A stretch of DNA of 64,000 nt from Limnephilus marmoratus. Its lineage: Eukaryota > Arthropoda > Insecta > Trichoptera > Limnephilidae. The notes beneath the pieces are model-generated. The model was not told the origin of the DNA, did not search any database, and saw only the letters and a program-made list of their open reading frames with translations. Position 1 is the stretch's first letter. Every line of letters starts with the position of its first letter. A program made the position numbers and the translations under genes. The stretch is taken from the NCBI GenBank assembly GCA_917880885.1, contig OU862928.1:8265721-8329720 (forward strand), read 5' to 3'. Positions 11,201-23,200 of this stretch are shown in pieces.

Positions 11201-14200
11201 GGACCGCAATCTTTTTATTTTTCTGTGTCTTGTTCTTTTTCATATTTTCATTTAGATTATTATTAGTGTTATATTATTCTTCAATGATATAAAAAAGAAT
11301 TATTCAGTTTCTTCAAGTATTTTGGCTTTAAATCCAAATTTAAATTTTGTATCAAAAATGCCGCGTTGCCGTTTCTCTTAAGTATGAGTTCCTGTTAGGG
11401 ATAAGGCTGGATACAGGAATGGTTAGTATGACAAAAAGACCCAAGGGATTTATAGTCTCAATGAGTTATTCATATTGAATGTTCCCATTATATAAAAGTG
11501 CCATTTCAAAAAACTAACCTCACTTTTGCACTTTCCAGTTGGAGTTCTTCTCGACGGGCGCCAACCCGTGCTCAGTGCTGGACGGCGCGGAGGGTGTGCT
11601 GTTTGTGAAGCGTGCGGACGGCCGAGCCACCGGGGATGCCTTTGTGCTGTTTGCGCGAGAGGAGGACGCGCCCAAGGCTCTCGCCAAGCACCGCGAACTC
11701 ATCGGCACCAGATACATCGAACTCTTCAGGTCTACCACCGCGGAGGTGCAGCAGGTAACACACATTTTTTTAAACTTATTAACATGACTGTCACAAGTGT
11801 GGCGATGTCACCCATCGGTGGCTATCCTATCTAGGGGGGGGGGCCAACCGGGGCGCCTGCCCCGGGTGGCAGTTTTAGGGGGCGCCAAAATCGTAATTTA
11901 TATGTTTGATTCCCAAAGCGCCCGGCATCCAGAGCACGTTGTTCTATCGATTATTCATTTGATTTTAAAACGCCTGTTGGTTTTTGAACATATCCTAAGT
12001 TGATTTATGAACGTTTTCTAGGTCGATTTTAAATGCGTGCATAGTGTACATGTTGTCTCTGCCGGGGGAATCCCCGTCGTGTCTAAAACTAGGGGCTACA
12101 CGAGCTGAGCTTAATAAGACGAGCGGTCGAACGTCAAGCGAAGTGACGATTGCTCACCTCAAGAGAGGGGGGTGCCACTATCAAGTTTCTGTCCCGGTTT
12201 GAAAAAGTCATAGAACCGGGGCTGCCGTTCTCGGATATCACCTATGCTTTTAAAATTCTCACAGCAATGGCACGGCGATAGCAACGGCATGCCGCATAGC
12301 ATTTCTTTAATACAAGTGAGGGAGATGTATGACAATGATCACATTTCTCCTGATGCAGAATTAAGTCATCGTTTCAATGACTACTCAACAAAGTGGCATT
12401 TCACCACCCCTTTCAACATCACTTATCAAAGGAGTGATGAAGTTGCACATTGTTGAGTTGTCCGATCTTAGTTGTATTACTCTTATTTAGTGTGCAAGAA
12501 AGTGCTGCAGCATTATTGTGATAAGTAAGGCCCGGAATAATATGTAAATACATATTTTTTATTTACACGATTTTCGGTCTCGTATGTGTTCTCTACCTAG
12601 ATTATCATATATAGATTGTGAAACACCAATTTTTATTTTCCATATTTTTCCATATTTCATGGTTAAGTCCATATTTTACAAAAAATATCACAATCATCCA
12701 TATTTTCGATTTTTATATCATAAAACATGAGTTAGTTCACAAAAATTGATATAATTTTACGTGTTTGCATTCTCGTCACCATACGGCCGCGCGTGTTTCA
12801 TTTCTCTCGCGTATTATTCGTCGTAATTTGATTTTTGATTCTCTTCCTCTACTTGCTTGCTGTTGCTTACGCGTCTTTTTATTTTTACGTACTCAAGTCA
12901 CCTACTACTACTGTCTAGGTACCTATCAGTTTAATTTCAAAATGCCCAAGGATAAACAACCTTTGCGTTTCAAGTAAAGCATATTTTAGACAAAAATAAA
13001 CGATTTGACACCCTAAAAACAATCAATAAAGTTCTGAGCGGAAGCTTTGAGGGTACTGCAGACGTGCCTTACACAATTTCGGAACTAGGCGTCTCTAAGT
13101 ACGCTCCCATTACATCATGTGACGTGGAAAGATCTTTCAGCCAATATAAGGCTATATTTAGAGAAAATCGACAAAATTTTAGTTTCGATAATTTAAAAAA
13201 GCATATGATTGAGTACTGCAATCAATTTAATAAGACAGATTTAGAGGAAGATGAATAAAACTTCATTTTTTTATTTGAATTACCTGAACATTTCGCCATC
13301 TTTTTATAATTTTTTTAATGTAACTGTTACTGCATAGTAATTTTTCACAATAAACAATGTTTAATATGAAAGATATTCTTATTTTATACTCCATATTTTT
13401 TCCATATTTTACATTTTTTAGTCCATATTATATGTACATATTTTGAATTTTTTAATACATATTTATCCGAGCCCTAGTGATAAGGAATGTTCGTTTGTTG
13501 CCCCCTTTTTTTTCCATTGTCGTTAACTTTTTTATAATAATTATACAATTTAAAAGGGTATTTCATCAGCTTTCTAAAACAGTTTTTAGTTTTACGATAC
13601 ATTCAGAAACATTCCATTTATTTGGATTTTATTGCAAAACGAAAATATTTCGACAAAATATGTCGAGGTCTGAGGGGTTAAAACAAACTGTTTCTTTGTG
13701 TTCGCTGTCTGAAGTGGGTTTATAAAATGTCAAAATAAATGATTTTTCTGCCTTTCATTCAATTTATCACAATAAATGCTGATAAGCCCAATTATTTATA
13801 AGTATATAATATATTTTTTGTGATATCTAAGTACTTGATAAACTTTGTAATATTTCTTTATGTAATAAAGTAGATTTCCTGGACATAACACTCTTTAATA
13901 TTAATTTGTTTAGCAAACATAAACAGAGGAATGTGTTGGTGAGTTGTTTTTATTAATTTTGTCTATATATGTTTACTATAGGTGGATATACCTACTGTTA
14001 TATTCAGAATAAAATTTTATGCATTATTTTATTTTTTCACATTTGCTTCATATAGGAGGCCCTAGGGAAAATAATTCCCCTCAGGGCCTATGTTATCTTT
14101 GAGGATGCCATTGTAGAGGGTCTTTTTTAGAAAATGAATGAGAGGAAGTTCTGGGAAGGAAAAATGTGTGTGGGGTAGATAGGAATCTGGGGTTACTCAA

Positions 14201-17200
14201 GTGTGTCCAGGAGTATCGAACATATATTTTTTTTTTTTACATGAAGTCCACACAGGAGGCCCTGAGGAAAATAATTTCCCTGAGGGCCTATGTCATCTTT
14301 GGGGATGCTGTGTGGAGGGTTTTTTTGGGGAAAGGAAGGAGAGGAGATTTCTGGGAAGGAAAAGGGTGTAAGGGGTGGGTAGGAATCTGGGGTTTAGTGT
14401 GTCCTGGTCATCAGACCTAGACAAACCTCATCCCACGAACCCGGGCACCCCTGCTAAATCACCAAACGTAGCGAACCACTTGGGGTGACCTATGGCAGAG
14501 GTGTTGGTTATCCAATAAAGGTTCCCGGGGCGGTGGTACCCATTCCCGCCTCCCAAATTGATTTAAGTTAATGTAAAAAATCCAACTTATCCAACGTATG
14601 AATCCAACTGAGGGAGTCCTGCTGGAAAGATCAAAACGTCTCCATCAACCAGTCTCAGTAATGGGCAGATGCATCCGCCGCCAAGACCCGGACAAACATC
14701 AACCCATGAATCCGGACACCTATGCTAGATCACCAAATGTAACGAACCACTCGGCATGACCTGCTGTTATCCAATAAATGTTTCCAGGTGTGGCGGTATC
14801 CTTACCCGTCTCCCAAATTGTGAATACATAAATCATTATAGTCCTGAACTCTCTATTGCCATGATCATTGTAACAAAGTTGGATTGCGTATAATAATTTG
14901 TCTGTTAATCTTTGTTTAGGTGTTGAACCGTTCGCTGGATCCGAAGACTTACGAGACCCCTCCGCCGCTGATGGGGGCTCTGCCCCCGGTGCCCTTGCTC
15001 CCCCAGCACGTCATCACCTCGGGCACGCTGAAGGACTGCATCCGGCTGCGGGGGCTGCCGTACGAGGCCCAGGTGGAGCACATCCTCAAGTTCCTGGACG
15101 ACTTTGCCAACAACATTGTGTTCCAGGGGGTGCACATGGTATACAACGCTCAGGTGAGGCACTTTTCTTGGACTCTCGCCATCTTTACGCAATGCCTATT
15201 AAGACAATGGTACTTTTGGACATTATCACTTTTGGACAGTACCACTTTAGGACAGTATCACTTCTGGATATTATCACTTTTGGACATTGCCACTTTTAGA
15301 CAGTACCACTTCTGGATATTATCACTTTTAGACATTACCACTTTTAGAGAGTACCACTTCTGGATATTATCACTTTTAGACATTGCCACTTTTAGACAGT
15401 ACCACTTCTGGATATTATCGCTTTTGGACATTACCACTTTTAGACAGTACCACTTCTGGATATTATCGCTTTTGGACATTACCACTTTTAGACAGTATCA
15501 CTTCTGGATATTATCACTTTTGGCCATTACCACTTTTGGACAGTACCACTTTTGGACATTATCACATTTGGATAGTGGTATTTATTTGTTAGAGATGCAA
15601 CAGATGTCCGGTTACTTTATTTTAGTTTATTAGACAAACAAACAGTTATATATATTTTATTTAAAAAAATATATATATATATATATATATATATTTACTG
15701 GATTGCATAAACCAGTGAAGTGCATAAGAACACATTATATATGTAGGTATATAAAAAAAAAACAAATGATTAAAGAAAAACATAAGAGTAAGTGATTTTC
15801 GAATGGTGACACTTTTGAACAGTGACTGATTTGGTTTGTTGTGATTTTAGACATTGGAACTTTTTGAGCTTTTGGACAAGTGGTCAATTTGGATAGTGAT
15901 GCTTTTCAACAAATTGGGTACTGATTGACAGTTTGGACAGTAACATTTTTTTAACAATTATTTTGATGAGTCACGCTTTTGTACACAGACTCTTTTGGAA
16001 GTGGCTGTTTTAAACAGTGGTTCTTTTCATTTGTCCGATAAACTATTGAGAAAGCTATTTCTTGCCATTTCATCACATTTTATTTTAATGTAATTGTTAT
16101 GCTTTGTGTGTAAAGGGTCAGCCAAGCGGGGAAGCCTTTATCCAGATGGACAGTGAGACCAGCGCCTTCCTGTCGGCCCAACAGAAGCACAATCGTTATA
16201 TGACCTTCGGCAAGAAGCAAAGATATATTGAGGTGAGCCACCAACATCTATCATCAACTATATTCACATTTCCATTTCTTAAGGTCAACAGAATACGTAG
16301 GTACCTGCTAATTGTATATTAACTAATCAGTCTGTCGTTCCGCAGGTATTCCAGTGCTCCGGCGAAGACATGAACCTCGTCTTGACTGGCGGCATGGCGT
16401 CTCCCTCGGCCGGCGGCAAGGCTCTCTCTCCGGGTAGGTCCCCCGGCACTTCTCCACCGCCCCCCTCTCTGTCATCGCCACCCTCTCTCCCCCCGCTACC
16501 GGCGGCACTGCCCCCCCTCCCCTCTTCTCTGCCCCCGCTGCTGCCTCCCCCGTCCATCCCCTCGCTCCCCCCGCAGCTGCAAGCCCAGTTGATGGCGCAG
16601 CACGCGTTAATGGCACGTCAGGGCGCCGCGGAACGAGAAGCGCAATACTTTCAATACTTACAATCGCCGTATCTTGCGCAGCAACAGCAACAAGCGGCGC
16701 AACAGCAGCAGTATGCTCAATTGATTGCGCCACAATTGCAACAATACGCTCAACAGTTTGCGCAGCAACCGAATCCCGCGCAGTATCAACATCTTCAGCC
16801 GTTGAAGCAGATGATGCCGCAAGCGCAGTCGCCATATTTAACTCAAAATCCGTATTTGTTGTTCGCGCCGCGTTATCTGCCTCCCCCTCAGGTGCGGCAG
16901 CCCATGATGCAAGCGCAGGTGGCGTCGCAGCCACCTCCGTACATCTCTCAGGCCCTGGTGGCAGCGGCCAACCACCTCGCGGTCAAACGGTCCTATGAGA
17001 ACGCTTTTGCCAACGCTACGGCTTCGGCTAACGAAAGTCACGCGGCTAAGAAACCGTATCCGGGATACAGTCCCATGCCTGTTCCGGGATCGGGATTGCC
17101 CAGTTTGGCACATCTTCCCCCCTCGTATCAGCAATATTTCTCTACGCTCTAAATGACGTGATTGGTTGACTCAAATTGATCAATCTATTGAAATTGATTG

Positions 17201-20200
17201 ATTCAAATTGATTGATTAAAACTGATGGATTCAAACTGATTGATTCAAACTGATTGATTCAAACTGATTGATTAAAACTGATGGATTCAAACTGATTTAT
17301 TAAAACTGATTGATTAAAACTGATATATTCAAACTGATTGATTCAAACTGATTGATTCAAACTGATTGATTCAAACTGATTGATTCAAACTGATTGATTA
17401 AAACTGATTGATTAAAACTGATTGATTCAAATTTATTGATTGATTGTTTTTGCTGAAAAGCATTTGCAAGACAAAATATTACAAAAATCATTTAACAATG
17501 ATGATTTTTTTTTTTTTAGAAAAAAAAGAAAGTGTAAATAGAATTAAAATATTAGTAGTAGTGATTCCTATATCATTCCATTTTTTTTTATTTCACATGT
17601 AGTTTTAAATATAGTTTTTTTTTTATTTTTACAAAGTTTGATTAAGTAAGTCCATTCATTACACATTTAAATATATTATTATCAGTTACTTAATGAATTA
17701 TTTTTAGTTTAACCAATAATCATTCTGAATCTTTACTTTGAATAAGTATATTTATATTTTTATATAACCGTAAGACATTTTAAAATCAACCGCGACGCTA
17801 ACGCTGTAAAATATAAAATGCTCAAACGAAGATTGTATAGCTTGTTAAGTTTAGTTTGTTTCACAAACTTTTGAATCTTCTCAAAAATGGACTCAAATGA
17901 CCTGTGCTCTAAATAGAAAAATAGTTTTTCGTATCTGAAAATATTTCGTTAATTTTTTTCACGCATTTGACTTTATGCTGTTAGGATTCTTAAATAGGAG
18001 ATATTTTATGGCAAATTTTAACAGGGTTGAATTATTGTAATATAGTTCTTATATAATTAGTTTTATTGACAATTTAGATTGACTGGGTGTTTCACAGAAT
18101 TTGAACAATTCATCAAATTTCGAAGTTAATATTCAAGTTCTGTTAAAGTCTTGTTCAAGTTCTGTAACTATCCATGAACTGGCTCATGATAAAATAATAA
18201 CACAAAACTTGAATTTTATTCACTCGAGCAATAGCGCGTTTTAGAACTGTTTCCTCTGATTGCTCGTGATTTTTTTGAAAATATTCGCCCACGTTAAAAA
18301 AATCATACCTCCAATTTTAATATGGAGACATACAAACTGATTATAGTTCTATATAGCCAATGAATTCACCTATCTTTTGTCGATTATCATTATATTCATA
18401 GGATTTAAAAAAAAAATTATGAAATCGTAAACTTTGGCCCAGAAAAAAATGTGGTCCAATTTTGGACCGCTGTCAATCGCAGAAAAATAAAATTGGCCCA
18501 TATTTTGACCTTGGTCGCTCCATTGGTTTTAACTGTGAGATTCTGTGAATTGATCAAATTCTGTGAAACAACCCGTCCTTAGTTTGTTACTATTACTATT
18601 CACGGCTTTCGCTTGTGTAATATAATAAATAGTTTTTTTTTTAAAAATACAAATTAACTTTTTTGTATATTTTATCTGCAAGAGTAGTCGAGCTGACTGA
18701 AGCCAGTGGGACTATGAATTTGCGAATAGGAGTATGTTGTGATGCTGAAGAGAGTGCGGAAGGGAAGGAGATGGGCAAGAGGCAGGTTTGCCACACTCAT
18801 TTAGACAGTGACACTATTCTTTCCTTGTAAAAATATTTTTTTTATTAACCGGTCAAATGCCGGAACATTTTGCGGAAATTCGCGGAACTACACTAAAAAA
18901 CCACCACTTTGAATTTTGAATTGAATGTTTTGTTGATAAATTTTAAGCTATGGTATATTTTATTGACTGCAACACGTTCACAACACAATAAACTATCCAC
19001 TAAAACCACATTACTTGCATTTATTACGTAAATTAATAGGTTTTACGACATTTTATTCGCGATACACGCAGTAATTGCGACCGTTAATTCCGCGGCAAAA
19101 TCTGACAGCGCATCATCATAGAAGAAATCGTCTTAAAAATAATCCAGTGTGGCAATTTGAGTGAAATCTTTAACACTACCTAGAATAATGATGGCGCAAA
19201 CGATTTTGACACTGTTTTTCATACAAATTCGTACATATAAGGGTCAAAATCGCAGACCAAAAGTTTTTCAAAGACAATTTATTTCAAATATTTGAATTAT
19301 TTTCTCGCGCATGCGCAATGTAGGCCCGTATGTTCAGGGTCCTGGCCTCCCACCGGTTAATGAAAGATTGTTTAGAAAGAGGATTTTATTGTGCACATTT
19401 TAAGTTTAGAATAAAATATAAAAGAGCAGCGATTTAGCAGCTTTTTTTGTAAATTTTTATGTTTTAATTGCTTTGGAAACTTCTAGAAATGTTGGTGCGC
19501 AATGTTAGGCTCTTCTTCCACAGGAGCAAGTATCCGATTCTCAACGATTCAAATATCTTACGCACGGAAGTTCGTACACGGGCATATATTACCGCCATTT
19601 TGTTAACTCATCAGTGACGCCAATGTTGACTCATGTCGTCGAGACTTAAAAAACGGATACTTGTATATCCCCGTGGAATAAGGAATTGTTTAGAAGTGTT
19701 AGGCTTGTTTAGAAAAGTTATTTAACAATGTTTGACTTGCTCAGAAAAGTTGGTTTACAATGTTAGGTTGTTTAGAAAAGTTAGTTAACATTGTCAGGCT
19801 CGTTTAAAATAGTTATTTAGAATGTTAAGGTTGTTTATAAAAGTTACATCATTCCGTCGGATAGTTGTTTAGAAGGCAGCTAAATCTATCATACTTGGTT
19901 GTGCTTTGTTAACTTTTAGGTTAGGTTGAAATTTAAAAGACAATCAATTAAATTTAATGTTTCAATCTCCTGCTTTCGTTTTCGTAATTAAAAAATATTT
20001 AAACTATTTGACTCAAAAAGGTTCCATAAATAATTGGAAGAAAGATTTTTTAAGAAAAATAGTTTTAATGATATTAATTAGATATTCTTAATTCTATAGG
20101 TTGTTCATTAATTTTTAATCAATTCAATTTTGAAAGATGTCCTGAACCGATGTAGAATTGTCCTGACTGTGTAGAATTGTCCTAACTGTGTAGAATCGTC

Positions 20201-23200
20201 CTACCTGTGCAGAATCGTCCTACCTGTGTAGAATCGTCCTACCTGTGTAGCATCATCCTACCTGTGTAGAATCGTCCTACCTGTGTAGAATCGTCCTACC
20301 TGTGTAGAATGGTCCTACCTGTGTAGAATTGTCCTACCTATGTAGAATCGTCCTACCTGTGTAGAATAGTCCTACCTGTGTAGAATCGTCCTACCTGTGT
20401 AGAATTGTCCTGCCTGTGTAGAATTGTCCTACCTGTGTAGAATTGTCCTGCCTGTGTAGAATTGTCCTACCTGTGTAGCATCGTCCTACCTGTGTTGAAT
20501 TGTCCTACCTGTGTAGAATTGTCCTACCTGTGTAGAATTGTCCTACTTATGCAGAATCGTCCTACCTGTGTAGAATCGTCCTACCTGTGTAGAATCGTCC
20601 TACCTGTGTAGAATCGTCCTACCTGTGTAGAATTGTCCTACCTGTGTAGAATTGTCCTACCTGTGTAGAATTGTCCTACTTATGTAGAATCGTCCTACCT
20701 GTGTAGAATCGTCCTACCTGTGTAGAATCGTCCTACCTGTGTAGAATTGTCCTACCTGTGTAGAATTGTCCTACCTGTGTAGAATCGTCCTACCTGTGTA
20801 GAATCGTCCTACCTGTGTAGAATTGTCCTGCCTGTGTAGAATTGTCCTGCCTGTGTAGAATTGTCCTACCGATGTAGAGTTGACCTTAGGTCAATTATAT
20901 TGCAGTATGTATAAAGGCCTTCAGCCTACATACAGGGTGTATGAACAATTTAAGGCGAGCTGATAAATTTGACAATATCAATATAAATATTTAGTTATTT
21001 AAGTCTAGGGTTAAGAATAGTGATATTTTTGCAACTTTTTTTATACAAATCATTAAGAGATGATATTCTTTTAGAATATGAAATTTTCCAATCAATCTAT
21101 ACATGGTTGTTTTTTTTTTTAGATTTTCGTATTAAGTTGTTATTCTTTTTGTTAGTGTTTAGATAAAAAGTTTGTTTAAATAAATATATGCGGCTTTGTT
21201 ACGGATCATGATAAATTTATGAGAAAATGTCTTCCTCCATAAATTTAATAATTAATTTTGGACACAAGTGCCTTATCCAAAACATATTATATTAACCAAC
21301 TTTTAGATACGCATTTAAAATACCTTACACTTAATTGAAGGTCTTAGATTGTTGATTATTGAAGTCAAGATATTCGCTTTTTGTTTTCTACGAATCCTCA
21401 AGCAAGATGCGTTTTGGTCGTATCTCATTATGTAATATATCAAAATAAAATTGTATCAAAGTCAATAATTTACTACATATTACAAACCATCACTTTGAAT
21501 TATGATTTAAACACATTAACGCGATGATGTGTCACCGTGGTTTTAAAATGCACTCAATTACATTGCAATGCTGTTTCGCCTGTTTAGCTGTTTTATTCAA
21601 ACTGTATGCAAATTTAGTTTTCAGCAAATTAAAGCAATTGCTCGTAATAATTTGTAATGAGAATTTTAACACAGTAACGCTCTGTATCCTGGTTTTTGCT
21701 CTACTGAATTACACTGCTCTTGCACTCGTTTTGCTGTAATATTTAAATACGTCCAATTTAATGCAAATTACAAATGATCGCTTAGAATCCGGATTTAAAC
21801 AGGGTAACACTGTCTATCTCTGTTTTACAAAGCACTTATTGCATTTTGCTGCTGTTGTGCTTGTTTAGTTGTTATTTCCAAATTTAACGCAAATTATGAA
21901 TGCATTTTTACAATGCATTTATTGAGTTCTGCTGCTATTGCGTTTGTTCAGTTGTTATTTTCATATTTAATGCAAATTACAAACGATCGCTTGGAATCGT
22001 TATTTAAACATGGTATCGCTATCCCTCCACCCATTCCCTGTCATCTCTTCCATATCCTCATAACTCTTATCCCTACTGTAATTATTAATTTAACTCTGTT
22101 ATTATGTACATTCCATTATCAATCGAATTTAAACATGGTGATAATTTAATAATGGTGAACATGATTAATATAATATATTTTTTCTTAAATATTTTATGGT
22201 GACAAATAATAGTTATAGAGTGATTTATTATTACTATTTTTGTTGTTTTTTCCCTTTTTTCTGTTTGTCTAATTTTAGTCTCTAGATTTTTAATGTTTGC
22301 ATTCCATAATTAATTAATATTATAGAATATTTCCATTGTTTAGGATATGTCGCTAATATTGGGATGGTTTACTGGGGGTTATTTCGGTTTTGCAAGTTTA
22401 TTTTCGGCTAACTCAGTATTCAGCTTAGCTTAACATTATTCAATCTCTGCTATTTCGTTGGTAGCCTCGCTGAAGATAAATTCTTTCCGTGGTCGCATTT
22501 CAAATTATTCTCAGAATTGGTGATTAGAAAATCCTTGTATTTATTTATAACTTGCAACTCCGTGAGCCCAACTTATTCAATCTTGCTGTACCTGATAACG
22601 GGAGATGCGATGGAGTATTTTTGAGTAATACAATCACTGTGTATCAACAGACTCAATGTGAAGCCATGCATCAAGTCTCAAATAACACTGCCTTGGTAAA
22701 ATGCAAAAACAGGTTTTGTAAGTGATACAATCTCTTGTTAACATGGTTTTTTCACTGATTAAATTATATTAACATAGTTTTTTCACTAATAAAATCGTTT
22801 TAACGTAACTACGTTCACTGATAAAACCGTTTTAACGTAGTTCACTGATGAAATCGTACTAATATAATTTTTTCAGTAATAAAATCTTGATGACAGAGTT
22901 TTGTCATTGTTAAAATTTGTGTTAATAACAGATTTTTGTCACTGATAAAACCACGTTAACAGCATATTGTCACCGATATAATCATGTTAACGAAATTTCA
23001 TCACTGATAAAATAACGCTAACAGTATTTTGTCACTGATATAATCGTGTTAACGAAATTTCATCACTGATAAAATAACGCTAACAGCATTTTGTCACTGA
23101 TATAATCATGTTAACGAAATTTCATCCATGATAAAACAATGTTAACAGCATTTTGTCACTGGTATAATCATGTTAACGAAATTTCATCACTGATAAAATA

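Larger units (their letters stand above)
10315..11290. repeat. outer foldback of a tRNA-like element, filled by later insertions
   Basis: Left arm ACAAGACACAGAAAAATAAA (about 10348) recurs inverted as TTTATTTTTCTGTGTCTTGT (about 11215). The arms extend to about 10315 and 11290. The right arm is preceded by a tRNA 3' half (TTCTGGGTTCGTGTCCCAG, 11179-11197). The element at 44460-44660 has the same arms and core without the insertions. Here a LINE end (10410-10715) and a second foldback (10776-11146) lie between the arms. Confidence 0.7.

Noticed and set aside
14920..15633. 237-codon frame as a separate gene
   Set aside because: The first 78 codons are the fus exon. The rest is intronic repeat past a good donor.
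16323..16934. 203-codon open frame opposite the last short-form fus exon
   Set aside because: A shadow of GC-rich, Pro/Gln-coding sequence on the + strand. It is Ala/Arg-rich and without a motif.
20140..20880. CRISPR-like array
   Set aside because: Units are contiguous without spacers, and the context is a eukaryotic intron.
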